A stretch of 64,000 bases of DNA from Sphingobacterium tabacisoli (lineage in GTDB: Bacteria; Bacteroidota; Bacteroidia; Sphingobacteriales; Sphingobacteriaceae), in the NCBI RefSeq assembly GCF_017908035.1, contig NZ_JAEQMU010000001.1:620001-684000 (forward strand), read 5' to 3'. The stretch's first letter is position 1. Each line of letters opens with the position of its first letter. Below are positions 9,313 to 18,463 of this stretch, one piece after another. Both the position numbers and the translations under genes were made by a program. Below the pieces are notes generated by a model, which was not told where the DNA came from, made no database searches, and saw only the letters and a list, made by a program, of their open reading frames with translations.

Positions 9313-9345
9313 AATCGGCGAAGGAAACTCCTTCGCCGATTTTGT
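9313..9345. terminator. Bidirectional terminator between convergent genes
   Basis: AATCGGCGAAGGA-AAC-TCCTTCGCCGATT with T-rich sequence on one side and A-rich on the other, between the lipocalin-like and DUF2853 genes, whose stops are 43 bases apart. Confidence 0.9.
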
Positions 9346-9350
9346 TATAA

Positions 9351-9689
9351 CTATTTATAAACAGATTCTTTTTTGAATTTTTTCACTAATAACGCATACA
9401 CAAGGGCTCTATATTTGTTTTTGTTGGATTTGCCCATTGCTTCTATCACTTCATTGATAGCGGTATCTAGTTTAGCGTCATCTTTTAACCCGAGCTTGTT
9501 GACCAGGAAGTTCTTTTTCAAGCGGTCCATTTCGGCTTTGTCTGACGCTGCTACTGTCTCCGCATCAGCTTTGTAAATAGATGGACCTAATCCCTTTGTA
9601 ACCGAAGCTATAAGGTTCTCATCAAGGTCAAGTTTTAACTTTTTTGCTTCTGCAACATACGCTGCTACTTTTTCGTCTAGTTTACTCAT
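9351..9689 (-). CDS. DUF2853 family protein
   Basis: Small soluble protein of 112 residues, largely helical and rich in Lys and Asp, with the family pattern KLDEKVAAYVAEAKKL at the start and KNKYRALVYALLVKKF at the end. No membrane segment or signal peptide is visible. DUF2853 proteins are widespread in Bacteroidota and Proteobacteria, and their function is not known. The gene stands alone with a plausible promoter upstream and shares a terminator with the convergent lipocalin-like gene. Confidence 0.85.
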   Translation of the reverse strand: MSKLDEKVAAYVAEAKKLKLDLDENLIASVTKGLGPSIYKADAETVAASDKAEMDRLKKNFLVNKLGLKDDAKLDTAINEVIEAMGKSNKNKYRALVYALLVKKFKKESVYK

Positions 9690-9730
9690 TGCTTTTTCAG
9701 TTTATTTAATACTAATGATTAATAGTACTT

Positions 9731-9762
9731 TAAATTTAATCAATAATATCTTATAAAAACAA
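9731..9762 (-). promoter_or_regulatory. Promoter for the DUF2853 gene
   Basis: On the minus strand a TTG (9762-9760) is followed after 21 bases by TAAATTTA (9738-9731), one mismatch from TAnnTTTG. The start codon is about 40 bases further on. Confidence 0.5.
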
Positions 9763-9800
9763 ACATGCGGAGAATATAAATCTAGATTGTAGCGAGATTA

Positions 9801-10979
9801 CTATAGCTGTTTATTTTGCTTGCCCAACAAGGCCAGATAAAAATAGCCTAACAGACCAGCCGCACAAGATGTCAGAAGGACAGCCAATTTTGCTTCCTCA
9901 ATGTGCAGTGCATCGTCAAACGATAGCATCGCTACAAAGATAGACATCGTAAATCCTATTCCTCCTAGTAGTCCTACGCCAAACATATGCTTCCATGTAG
10001 CGCCTTCAGGCAGGGCAGATACACCAAGTTTGACACAGAGCCAGCAGGTTGATAATATACCTAGGGATTTTCCGACCAATAGGCCCAGGATAATACCCAG
10101 CCCCATAGAAGAAGTTAACCCTTGAATCATCTCCTGATGTAGTACGATTGCCGTATTTGCAAAGGCAAAGAGTGGGATGATGATAAAATTGACCGGTTTG
10201 GCGAGTATATGTTCCAAGCGCTCCAGTGGAGACTCTTTGTCGTCTGGCGTGGTCGGTATGGTCATCGCAGTCAATACCCCGGCGATAGTCGCATGTATTC
10301 CAGAATGATGGATAAAATACCACATTATTATTCCCGGGATAATATAGAATACAAGTTTCTGAATACCCAATCTATTGAAGAGCAATTGAAGTAAGAATAA
10401 CCCCAATGCAATCAAAAGGTAAGTGTAGTGTAAGGTCGTCGAATAGAATATCGCAATCACAAGTATCGCCAGGAGGTCATCTACAATAGCTAACGCGGCT
10501 AAAAACACCTTCAGACTTGCCGGAACGCGATTGCCTAGTAGAGAAATAACGGCTAGAGCAAAGGCAATATCGGTCGCCATCGGGATTCCCCAGCCGTGGG
10601 CGGTAGGTTCACCATAGTTGAATAAGGTATAGATGCCTGCTGGCACAAGCGCACCACCAATTGCTGCAAAGATGGGTAGCGCAGCTTTCTTAGGGGAGGC
10701 AAGCTCTCCTTCAACGAGTTCTCGTTTTATTTCTAAACCAACTAAGAGAAAAAAAACGGCCATAAGCCCATCATCAATCCATTGTTTGAGAGAGTATTTG
10801 AGCTGTATACTGCTATTTTCAAAGCCTATTGACGTGTTTAGTAGACTTGCTAATCCCTCACTATAGAAGGAATTTGCGATGATCAGTGCTAATACAACAC
10901 ATATAAAGAGCAGGATACCTCCACCTGAACTGGATTCGAAGAAATTTTTAAAGGACCGTAGATTTATTAGTTTAGACAT
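9801..10979 (-). CDS. nhaA: NhaA-type Na+/H+ antiporter
   Basis: Inner-membrane antiporter of 392 residues that exchanges sodium or lithium for protons in pH and salt balance. It has about 12 hydrophobic segments. The segment ATDIAFALAVISLLG carries the conserved Asp137, and AIVDDLLAILVIAIFY carries the ion-binding pair Asp167-Asp168, equivalent to the two essential aspartates of the E. coli protein. GLEIKRELVEGEL is a further family signature. Length is normal. The gene stands alone between the ABC exporter and DUF2853 genes, with a TAnnTTTG box about 25 bases before the start. Confidence 0.96.
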   Translation of the reverse strand: MSKLINLRSFKNFFESSSGGGILLFICVVLALIIANSFYSEGLASLLNTSIGFENSSIQLKYSLKQWIDDGLMAVFFLLVGLEIKRELVEGELASPKKAALPIFAAIGGALVPAGIYTLFNYGEPTAHGWGIPMATDIAFALAVISLLGNRVPASLKVFLAALAIVDDLLAILVIAIFYSTTLHYTYLLIALGLFLLQLLFNRLGIQKLVFYIIPGIIMWYFIHHSGIHATIAGVLTAMTIPTTPDDKESPLERLEHILAKPVNFIIIPLFAFANTAIVLHQEMIQGLTSSMGLGIILGLLVGKSLGILSTCWLCVKLGVSALPEGATWKHMFGVGLLGGIGFTMSIFVAMLSFDDALHIEEAKLAVLLTSCAAGLLGYFYLALLGKQNKQL

Positions 10980-11004
10980 GAAAGCTAAATTTTAATTTGA
11001 GGCA

Positions 11005-11012
11005 CAAAGGTA
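11005..11012 (-). promoter_or_regulatory. -7 box upstream of nhaA
   Basis: TACCTTTG on the minus strand is a full match to TAnnTTTG, 25 bases before the nhaA start codon and immediately after the stop of the ABC permease gene. No TTG at the expected -33 distance was found. Confidence 0.5.
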
Positions 11013-11013
11013 A

Positions 11014-12351
11014 TTAACTTTTATATCTAAACCACTTTAGAAGCTCTTTGTAACTTGGTTTTTTGCCATACATCAAAATTCCGACCCTATAAATACGGGC
11101 CGCAACCCAAGTCGTAAATATAAAACCGGCAATCAGCAGTAAAGCCGATACCACAATCTGCCATAGTGGTACGCCAAATGGAATCCGAACCAACATCGCT
11201 ATGGGCGAGGTGAAGGGAATAAAGCTCAACCAGGTTGCAACAGTGCCATGCGGGTCGTTCATCAATACGCCAAATGAAAGCGCATAGGTGAGGAGCAGCG
11301 GCATTGTAATAGGCATGGTAAACTGAGAAGCCTCTGTCTCACTATCCACAGCCGAACCCACAGCAGCAAAAAGCGCACTATAGATTAAATAGCCACCAAG
11401 GAAAAAGATAAAGAAGCATACAATGATTTCGGTGAAGTTGACTGACTGAATCATTGCCCAGGCTTCTGGCGATATACCATTTAAGCTACTGCCTGATTGG
11501 GCGATTTGCTCGCCATTGCTTTCCATCATCTTAGAGCCGATTACCTGCTCGCCTAGTTCCGCTTTGGACACGAAAAAGGTGGAAGCTACGCCAGCCAACA
11601 TAAAGGATAGCACAATCCATAACACAAATTGCGTAAGACCGACCAGTCCGATTCCGATGATCTTACCCATCATCAGCTGAAACGGCTTTACAGAAGAGAT
11701 TATTACCTCAATGATTCTGTTGCTTTTCTCTTCGATAATACCGCGCATTACCTGCGAACCGTACAGAAATAGGGAAATGTATACTAGAATAGATAGCGCC
11801 AAGGCGATACCCATCGCTATTTCCGTATTGCTATCTTTTGTTTCACCATCAGCCGTCACTTCTTTGGCATTGATCGCTACTGTAGTGTCGATATTATGTA
11901 AGCTATCGATATTGATACCTAGTTTTTGATACTTAAAATCTCTTATGATGTCACTCAGATTGCTTTTGATTTCGTTCTGCGTAGTTACATTCGGCTTATT
12001 AGCAGCCAAAAACTCCACATTGGGACTGCTCAAGAAGTCTTTCGGAACAACGAGAATACTCGTATTGCTTGCTTCTTCGTCCTTTAGCGTCGAGAGCTGT
12101 TCCTGAAGCGCTTTGTTACTATGTATGTACGTGATGTTTTTCGTTGACTTTAGCTTGGGAGCAATAGTTCCTTCTTGGTCAATGATATAAACAACAGCAT
12201 GTGTTTCGTCAAAACTCTTCTTGGTCAGGAATATAATACCGACATACATTCCTATAAAGAATAAGGGAACCAAAAAAGTCGTCAGTAAAAAAGAACGCTT
12301 TCTAACTCGGGTTAGGTACTCGCGTTGTATAATGAGTGCAATCTTATGCAT
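11014..12351 (-). CDS. ABC-2 type transporter permease, NatB-like
   Basis: Permease of 445 residues. A first helix follows the IIQREYLTRVRKRSFLLTT entry, then comes an extracytoplasmic domain of about 150 residues and five or six membrane helices, the arrangement of NatB and related ABC-2 exporters. It includes the GIIEEKSNRIIEVIISSVKP segment typical of this family. The start overlaps the end of the ATPase gene by eight bases, so translation is probably coupled and the two proteins form one exporter. NatAB exports sodium in Bacillus; here the substrate is open, although the neighbouring nhaA would fit ion homeostasis (inference). Confidence 0.88.
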   Translation of the reverse strand: MHKIALIIQREYLTRVRKRSFLLTTFLVPLFFIGMYVGIIFLTKKSFDETHAVVYIIDQEGTIAPKLKSTKNITYIHSNKALQEQLSTLKDEEASNTSILVVPKDFLSSPNVEFLAANKPNVTTQNEIKSNLSDIIRDFKYQKLGINIDSLHNIDTTVAINAKEVTADGETKDSNTEIAMGIALALSILVYISLFLYGSQVMRGIIEEKSNRIIEVIISSVKPFQLMMGKIIGIGLVGLTQFVLWIVLSFMLAGVASTFFVSKAELGEQVIGSKMMESNGEQIAQSGSSLNGISPEAWAMIQSVNFTEIIVCFFIFFLGGYLIYSALFAAVGSAVDSETEASQFTMPITMPLLLTYALSFGVLMNDPHGTVATWLSFIPFTSPIAMLVRIPFGVPLWQIVVSALLLIAGFIFTTWVAARIYRVGILMYGKKPSYKELLKWFRYKS

Positions 12352-13270
12352 GGGTTACAGAGCTTTGAGATACTTTTTCAATGAATATATCGTGAATAGA
12401 AGGAATGATTTCCTTAATCTGTGTAATCTGGATCTTGTCGAGTAGGTGATGGATGGCCTGGTTTAAGGTGACCGTTTCAGCAAGCTTTATTTTCAATTGA
12501 GTTTCATCTTGATGCGAGGTATGCGCTATGATATTAAATTGAGACGCGTTGTCCAACAGACCATCTGGCAACAGTGGGCCCTGATAGTCTATAAGGTAAG
12601 TCTGGCTATTATATTGTTTTTTGATTTCTTTTACCGAACCATCAAGCACCTTTTTTGACTTATTAATTAATGCGATATTATCGCAGAGCTCTTCTACAGT
12701 CTCCATCCGATGGGTCGAATAGATAATAGTTGCGCCCTTCTCGTTCAATTCGAGGATTTCATCCTGTATAACCTGCGCATTGACGGGGTCAAAGCCAGAG
12801 AAGGGTTCGTCCAATATGATTAACTGGGGTTCGTGCAATACGGTAGCTACAAACTGCACCTTTTGCTGCATACCTTTACTGAGGTCTTCGATGCGCTTGT
12901 CCCACCAGCTACCAATCTCCAGCTTATCAAACCAATAGTTAAGCCTTGTTCGTGCATCGCTATGGCTAAGCCCTTTTAGCCGTGCTAGATAAATCATCTG
13001 TTCACCGACTTTCATTTTCTTATACAACCCTCTTTCTTCCGGCAAGTAGCCTATAGCACCAATATGCTGGCTGGACAGGGGCTGGTTATTGAAAAATATT
13101 TCGCCCGAATCGGGTGCTGTAATCTGATTGATGATCCGTATTAACGAAGTTTTGCCAGCACCATTAGGGCCCAGCAAACCAAAAATCTTGCCTTCGGGAA
13201 CATACAAAGAGACATCGTCCAGTGCCCGATGGGCTGCATATTGTTTTACAATATTCCGTATTTCTAACAT
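12344..13270 (-). CDS. ABC transporter ATP-binding protein, NatA-like
   Basis: ATPase of 308 residues. Walker A is GPNGAGKTS near residue 38, the signature is LSKGMQQKVQF near residue 133, Walker B is LIILDEPFSGFDP, and the switch histidine lies in YSTHRM. The LSKGM form of the signature and the C-terminal extension of about 90 residues are typical of the NatA/DUF4162 group. It pairs with the overlapping permease gene. The start lies 98 bases from the divergent engB gene. Confidence 0.92.
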   Translation of the reverse strand: MLEIRNIVKQYAAHRALDDVSLYVPEGKIFGLLGPNGAGKTSLIRIINQITAPDSGEIFFNNQPLSSQHIGAIGYLPEERGLYKKMKVGEQMIYLARLKGLSHSDARTRLNYWFDKLEIGSWWDKRIEDLSKGMQQKVQFVATVLHEPQLIILDEPFSGFDPVNAQVIQDEILELNEKGATIIYSTHRMETVEELCDNIALINKSKKVLDGSVKEIKKQYNSQTYLIDYQGPLLPDGLLDNASQFNIIAHTSHQDETQLKIKLAETVTLNQAIHHLLDKIQITQIKEIIPSIHDIFIEKVSQSSVTHA

Positions 13271-13357
13271 AGTCGTTTTGTGAATGCCTAAAATAATAAA
13301 ATTATCACAGGTTTTTGAATCAAGTTAAAAGGCTTCTTTAATTTCTTAAATTAATTT

Positions 13358-13365
13358 TACCTTTG
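13358..13365 (+). promoter_or_regulatory. -7 box almost touching the engB start
   Basis: TACCTTTG, a full match to TAnnTTTG, ends three bases before the ATG of engB. With the usual distance the transcript would begin at or next to the start codon. The -33 TTG is poor (TTC at 13334). Confidence 0.45.
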
Positions 13366-13368
13366 TTT

Positions 13369-13983
13369 ATGCTTATCAAATCCGCTGAATTTGTCTGTAG
13401 TAATACACAGGTAGACAAATTACCAGATTCCACAATACCAGAATATGCTTTCATTGGACGATCCAATGTTGGTAAATCATCGTTAATCAATGCTTTGACG
13501 AATAAGAAAGGACTTGCCAAAACTTCGCAGAAACCTGGGAAAACACAGCTCATCAATCATTTCTTGATTAATGATACCTGGTACCTTGTCGATTTACCTG
13601 GGTACGGATACGCGCAGACCTCGAAGAAGAACAGAGCAGATTGGGAGAAATTTATCCGTAAATATTTACTGAGCAGAGAGAATCTACAGTGTATTTTCGT
13701 TCTTATCGATAGCCGTTTGGAACCACAGAAGATAGATTTAGACTTTTGTTGTTGGTTAGGAGAGAGGGGGCTGCCATTTATGTTGATTTTCACCAAAGCA
13801 GACAAACAATCTATCGTTAAGTCGGACCAGAATATGGCAAAATTTAAAAGAGCACTCCTCAAATGGTTTGAAGAGGTACCAACCCGTTTTCTGACATCGG
13901 CAGAAGATAAGGTAGGACTTGAACCTATACTAGAGAAAATTGATTCCATTAATCTTGATTTTACGGCACCTCCCGTTTCGTAA
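13369..13983 (+). CDS. engB: Ribosome biogenesis GTPase EngB (YihA/YsxC)
   Basis: Small GTPase of 204 residues needed for late assembly of the large ribosomal subunit. The G1 loop is [10 protein letters not shown]3 is DLPGYGYA, G4 is TKAD, and the [15 protein letters not shown] stretch is the conserved switch region of the family. Its start MLIKSAEFV agrees with EngB proteins of other Bacteroidota, so the TTG at 13363, which belongs to the -7 box, is not used. The UbiA-type gene follows two bases after the stop, so the two are probably co-transcribed. Confidence 0.96.
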   Translation: MLIKSAEFVCSNTQVDKLPDSTIPEYAFIGRSNVGKSSLINALTNKKGLAKTSQKPGKTQLINHFLINDTWYLVDLPGYGYAQTSKKNRADWEKFIRKYLLSRENLQCIFVLIDSRLEPQKIDLDFCCWLGERGLPFMLIFTKADKQSIVKSDQNMAKFKRALLKWFEEVPTRFLTSAEDKVGLEPILEKIDSINLDFTAPPVS

Positions 13984-13985
13984 CT

Positions 13986-14849
13986 ATGAAGAAATACATG
14001 TCTTTAGTGCTATTTGCGCATAGCATATTTGCACTGCCTTTTGCTATCATTGGTTTTTTCCTAGCAGTGTCAACCACAGATTTCCAGTTTGAATGGAAAC
14101 TATTCGGTTTGATGTTATTATGTATGGTTACCGCCCGAAACGCCGCTATGGCGTTCAATCGGTATTTGGATAGAGATGTGGATGCGCTCAATCCAAGAAC
14201 CGCGGTCAGGGATATCCCGGCTGGGCGGATTAGCCCTAAGGCAGCGCTTACATTTACGATTCTAAACGGTATTGTTTTTACCATTGCTACCTATTTCATC
14301 AATCCTATGTGTTTGGTGCTGTCGCCTGTAGCATTGTTTGTGGTATTATTCTACTCCTATATGAAGCGGATATCACCGCTTTGTCATTTGGTATTGGGCT
14401 TAGGCTTGGGATTGGCACCGGTTGGCGCTTATCTCGCTGTTACAGGGCAGTTTCATATCGTACCGATATGGTATGGTCTGGCCGTGCTTACTTGGGTTAG
14501 CGGTTTTGACATCATCTACGCGTTGCAGGATGAAGAATTCGACAGAGCTCATAACCTGCAGTCGATTCCTGCTAATTATGGCGGTAAGAAGGCACTACGC
14601 ATATCCGAAGTATTGCATGTGATGTCTTTTATCTTCGTTCTGTTGCCTGTCTTTTCAACACCAGTGGGGGTATTATATTATATAGGTGTATTATTCTATG
14701 GTGTACTTTTAATCTACCAACATCGTATTGTAAGTCCTACAGACCTATCTCGGGTAGACCGCGCATTTATGACGACAAACGGCATTGCCTCTGTAGTCTT
14801 TGCCTGTTTCTACCTTTTGGATGTTTTGTCCGGACACTGGATGATATAA
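13986..14849 (+). CDS. UbiA-family polyprenyltransferase
   Basis: Integral membrane prenyltransferase of 287 residues with eight or nine hydrophobic helices. The two Asp-rich metal and diphosphate-binding motifs are visible: NRYLDRDVD near residue 58 and DIIYALQDEEFD near residue 175. Such enzymes attach an isoprenoid chain to an aromatic ring in quinone synthesis. Bacteroidota make menaquinone, so a role in a menaquinone route is more likely than 4-hydroxybenzoate prenylation; it could be the prenyltransferase of the futalosine pathway (inference, no neighbour supports it). It is tightly linked to engB. Confidence 0.85.
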   Translation: MKKYMSLVLFAHSIFALPFAIIGFFLAVSTTDFQFEWKLFGLMLLCMVTARNAAMAFNRYLDRDVDALNPRTAVRDIPAGRISPKAALTFTILNGIVFTIATYFINPMCLVLSPVALFVVLFYSYMKRISPLCHLVLGLGLGLAPVGAYLAVTGQFHIVPIWYGLAVLTWVSGFDIIYALQDEEFDRAHNLQSIPANYGGKKALRISEVLHVMSFIFVLLPVFSTPVGVLYYIGVLFYGVLLIYQHRIVSPTDLSRVDRAFMTTNGIASVVFACFYLLDVLSGHWMI

Positions 14850-14880
14850 GAAACTTTTACAATATTATTAGTAAAAATAA

Positions 14881-14911
14881 TTGTCATTCCATTTTGAAAT
14901 ACTAATATTTG
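14881..14911 (+). promoter_or_regulatory. Promoter for topA
   Basis: TTG at 14881-14883, 20 bases, then AATATTTG at 14904-14911, one mismatch from TAnnTTTG. The topA start is 19 bases downstream. Confidence 0.55.
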
Positions 14912-14930
14912 CAGAAATCTTATAAAGTTA

Positions 14931-17312
14931 ATGGCTAAAAATTTATTGATAGTAGAGTCGCCAGCAAAGGCTAAGACGATAGAAGGATATTTAGGAAGTG
15001 ATTTTTTGGTTAAGTCTAGTTACGGACATATCCGTGATTTAGTAAAGACGGATGACGCTATCGATACCGATAATAAGTTTGAACAAAAGTATGAAGTTCC
15101 TTCCGATAAGAAAGCGGTAGTCAGTGAGTTAAAGAAGTTAGCCAAAACTGCAGAGACAGTCTGGTTAGCGTCCGATGAGGACCGCGAGGGAGAGGCTATT
15201 TCATGGCACTTATTCGAAACCTTAGGATTGAAGGAAAACGCGACCAAGCGAATCGTATTCCATGAAATCACGAAGCCTGCTATATTAACTGCCATTGAGA
15301 ATCCCCGTAAAATAGATTATAACCTAGTGCATGCGCAGCAGGCACGCCGTGTGTTGGATAGATTGGTAGGTTTTGAATTATCTCCTGTACTTTGGAGAAA
15401 AGTGAAGCCTTCGCTATCTGCAGGACGGGTACAATCTGTCGCGGTACGTGTTATCGTAGAACGGGAGCGGGAGATAAATAAATTTAATGCCGAAGCTGCT
15501 TTTAAGATTGTAGCAATATTTCACACAGGTAAAGGGAAAGAGCTTTTTAAAGCCGAGTTGCCACAACGTTTTGATAAAAAGGAAGATGCTAAAGCTTTCC
15601 TGAATGATAGCATGAGTGCTGATTTTGCAATTGCTTCATTGGAAAAGAAACCTGCACGTAGAAATCCGGCAGCTCCTTTTACGACGTCTACGTTACAACA
15701 GGAGGCGAGTCGTAAACTAGGATTTTCCGTAGCAAGAACCATGCAGGTAGCACAACGACTGTATGAAGCTGGGCGTATCACCTATATGCGTACAGATTCC
15801 GTCAACTTATCAGATACCGCAATACAGGCAGCAGAAAATGAGATCGTCAAAGCTTATGGAGAGAAATACCATAAGTTAAGAAAATATAAAACTAAGGCCG
15901 CTGGTGCACAGGAAGCGCACGAAGCCATAAGACCGACGTATTTTTCAGCACATTCCATCGAAGGAGATCCTTCAGAGCGTCGTTTATACGAGTTAATCTG
16001 GAAGCGTGCTATCGCATCGCAGATGAGCGAGGCCGAGTTTGAGAAAACTGTAGCTAAAATTAGCATCTCTACACGTAAAGAGGAACTTACAGCAACCGGA
16101 GAAATCATGAGATTTGATGGTTTCTTGAAAGTATACATGGAGTCTACTGACGAGGAAAATGATATAATAGCGGACGATGACGCCGACAATACATTACTAC
16201 CTCCATTAGAGAAAGGGCAGGGCTTAATATTAAATGAGATGACTGCTACCGAGCGCTTCTCGCGTCCGCCAGCACGCTATACAGAGGCTTCACTGGTCAA
16301 GAAATTAGAAGAATTGGGAATCGGAAGACCGTCTACGTATGCGCCTACGATTTCCACAATTCAAAATAGAGGTTATGTAATCAAAGAAGACCGAGATGGT
16401 AAATCTCGTGATTACAATGTGTTGAAACTAACCACTAATGAAATTACAGAAGTCAAAAAAAATGAAATGACCGGGGTGGAGCGCAATAAATTGTTTCCAA
16501 CCGACATTGGTGTTTTAGTTAATGATTTCTTGGTTGAGCATTTCAAAGGTATTGTCGATTTCAATTTTACCGCACGTGTAGAAAAAGAATTTGACGAGAT
16601 AGCACAAGGGCAGAAGGAGTGGACGGACATGCTAGAAGCATTCTATCGCCCATTCCACGACGAGGTGGAAGACACCTTGGAAAATGCTGAGCGGGCGAAT
16701 AACGAACGCGAACTAGGAGTAGACCCAGAAAGTGGCAAACCGGTCAGTGTGCGTGTCGGACGATTTGGGCCATTGGTTCAGATTGGTTCTGCGGACGACG
16801 AGGAGAAGCCACGTTTTGCCTCTCTGCGTAAAGGACAGATGATTGAAACAATCACTTTCGAGGATGCGATGGAATTGTTTAAGCTTCCGAAGAAAGTCGG
16901 CGAATTTGAAGAAAAAGAAATGACGGTGGCGATAGGTCGATTCGGACCTTACATCAAGCACCAATCTGCATTTTATTCATTACCTAAAGGCGTAGATCCT
17001 TTAGATGTGACTGAAGAGCAGGCTATAGAAATTATAAAAGAAAAGCGTCAGAAAGATATCGAGAAAGTAATTCGTGTATTTGACGAAAACCCAGATGCGC
17101 AGATTGAAAATGGAAGATGGGGACCATTTATCCGATTCGGTAAGCAAAATCTAAAGATACCTAAAGCGACAGATATCTCTGCGATTACGTATGAAGATGT
17201 CTTAAAGTGGGCTGCGGAAGACCCTAAAGCCTCAAAAGCAACGAAGAAAGTAGCGAAGAAACCTGCAGCTAAAAAAACTGTGGCCAAGAAAGCCACGACA
17301 AAAAAGAAGTAG
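14931..17312 (+). CDS. topA: DNA topoisomerase I
   Basis: Type IA topoisomerase of 793 residues that relaxes negative supercoils. The TOPRIM domain begins at LLIVESPAKAKTIEGYLG and contains SDEDREGEAI. The catalytic tyrosine is Tyr285 in TYMRTDSVNLS. The SLSAGRVQSVAVRVIVERE motif and the GIGRPSTYAPTI segment are also present. After the core the protein has topoisomerase C-terminal repeats (GRFGPLVQIG, GRFGPYIKH and GRWGPFIRFG), which replace the classical Cys4 zinc fingers. A tail of about 25 residues of alternating Lys and Ala probably binds DNA. The hypothetical gene and cmk follow closely. Confidence 0.98.
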   Translation: MAKNLLIVESPAKAKTIEGYLGSDFLVKSSYGHIRDLVKTDDAIDTDNKFEQKYEVPSDKKAVVSELKKLAKTAETVWLASDEDREGEAISWHLFETLGLKENATKRIVFHEITKPAILTAIENPRKIDYNLVHAQQARRVLDRLVGFELSPVLWRKVKPSLSAGRVQSVAVRVIVEREREINKFNAEAAFKIVAIFHTGKGKELFKAELPQRFDKKEDAKAFLNDSMSADFAIASLEKKPARRNPAAPFTTSTLQQEASRKLGFSVARTMQVAQRLYEAGRITYMRTDSVNLSDTAIQAAENEIVKAYGEKYHKLRKYKTKAAGAQEAHEAIRPTYFSAHSIEGDPSERRLYELIWKRAIASQMSEAEFEKTVAKISISTRKEELTATGEIMRFDGFLKVYMESTDEENDIIADDDADNTLLPPLEKGQGLILNEMTATERFSRPPARYTEASLVKKLEELGIGRPSTYAPTISTIQNRGYVIKEDRDGKSRDYNVLKLTTNEITEVKKNEMTGVERNKLFPTDIGVLVNDFLVEHFKGIVDFNFTARVEKEFDEIAQGQKEWTDMLEAFYRPFHDEVEDTLENAERANNERELGVDPESGKPVSVRVGRFGPLVQIGSADDEEKPRFASLRKGQMIETITFEDAMELFKLPKKVGEFEEKEMTVAIGRFGPYIKHQSAFYSLPKGVDPLDVTEEQAIEIIKEKRQKDIEKVIRVFDENPDAQIENGRWGPFIRFGKQNLKIPKATDISAITYEDVLKWAAEDPKASKATKKVAKKPAAKKTVAKKATTKKK

Positions 17313-17318
17313 AAGAAG

Positions 17319-17732
17319 ATGAAGAAAGATTTGCCGGTTAATATAGTGGAAGATATTTCTATCGCCGTGGTGCTAGAAAGCGATTCCCCCATTCAGAAAT
17401 CGTGGAATGTATATTTGGTAAACGAGAAGGAAGTGCCTTTGCGAAATGTTTTTGTAACATCCAAAGGATATGGGAAGCAGGAGGAACGAGAAGTCAAAAC
17501 TACGACTTTAAGGCATTTTTTGGGAGATATAGCGGCGACGAGTTCGATTCGAATTGAAGCAATCGACCAGCAAGTGTTCGGATTGACCAATGAATATTGG
17601 TTGAGCTATTATATAGAAGATACTATTTTTGATAAAAAATATATCTTCCTACCGGAGAGTATTGTTGATGAAAATCTATCTAAGGTGCCTTTGGTTAATA
17701 AACCAGGTGTACTGATCGGCGGAAATAGTTAA
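17319..17732 (+). CDS. Conserved-looking protein of unknown function between topA and cmk
   Basis: I do not recognise this 137-residue protein. It has no signal peptide or membrane segment. It is predicted mainly beta in the first half (IAVVLESDSPIQKSWNVYLVN), has an aromatic patch EYWLSYYIEDTIFDKKYIFLP near residues 94-116 and ends PLVNKPGVLIGGNS. It sits six bases after topA and eight bases before cmk, so it is clearly translated within that operon. Codon use is like its neighbours. A small adaptor or ligand-binding protein is conceivable, but nothing in the sequence assigns a role. Confidence 0.8.
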   Translation: MKKDLPVNIVEDISIAVVLESDSPIQKSWNVYLVNEKEVPLRNVFVTSKGYGKQEEREVKTTTLRHFLGDIAATSSIRIEAIDQQVFGLTNEYWLSYYIEDTIFDKKYIFLPESIVDENLSKVPLVNKPGVLIGGNS

Positions 17733-17740
17733 ACAGAGAA

Positions 17741-18427
17741 ATGGCAAGAAGTAACTTTATTATAGCCATAGATGGCTTTTCTTCCTGTGGTAAGAGTACA
17801 GTAGCGAAAGCACTGGCAAAAAGTTTAAATTTTGTTTTCGTCGATAGCGGAGCGATGTATCGGGCAGTGACCTTGTATTTCATGCGCAATAAAATAGATT
17901 GTTCGGATTCTGCCGCGGTATTACAGGCCCTAGATCAGATTCATATCGACTTCGTGCCGAGTACCGACCGGGTACAGATCTTTTTAAATGATGAAGATGT
18001 TTCTGAAGCCATCCGGAAGATGGAAGTATCGGACAATGTAAGCGAGGTAAGTGCTATCAAAGAAGTCAGAAAGGCGATGGTAGCCCAGCAGCAGGCTTTA
18101 GGAAAGAAACGCAATATCGTAATGGATGGACGCGATATCGGCACTACGGTGTTTCCGGATGCTGATTTGAAAATATTTATGACGGCCAATGTCGACGTAC
18201 GTGCCGAGAGACGCTATGCCGAACTGGCCGCCAAAGGCGAGACCGTGAGCATGGAAGAAGTTAAGGCCAATCTAGCGCGAAGAGACCATATCGATAGTAC
18301 GCGCGAAGAGAGTCCATTGAGACAAGCCGAAGACGCCATTATTTTAGATAACTCCAATCTAAATCAAAGCCAACAGTTAGACTTTGTAATCGACCTGTAT
18401 ACACAGCGTAAGAATCAAAGTAAATAA
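17741..18427 (+). CDS. cmk: Cytidylate kinase
   Basis: Cytoplasmic (d)CMP kinase of 228 residues that makes CDP and dCDP for RNA, DNA and phospholipid precursors. The P-loop is GFSSCGKST at residues 12-20. It is followed by the nucleotide-monophosphate binding region VDSGAMYRAVTLY, the MDGRDIGTTVFPDA motif and the arginine-rich lid RRDHIDSTREESPL. All are typical of bacterial Cmk, and the length is normal. It is the last gene of the topA operon. Confidence 0.97.
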   Translation: MARSNFIIAIDGFSSCGKSTVAKALAKSLNFVFVDSGAMYRAVTLYFMRNKIDCSDSAAVLQALDQIHIDFVPSTDRVQIFLNDEDVSEAIRKMEVSDNVSEVSAIKEVRKAMVAQQQALGKKRNIVMDGRDIGTTVFPDADLKIFMTANVDVRAERRYAELAAKGETVSMEEVKANLARRDHIDSTREESPLRQAEDAIILDNSNLNQSQQLDFVIDLYTQRKNQSK

Positions 18428-18463
18428 TCGCTATTCTTAACATTTACTTAATAATGTGTTAAA

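Noticed and set aside
13363-13368. TTG start of engB at 13363
   Set aside because: It is part of the TACCTTTG box; ATG 13369 agrees with the family start.
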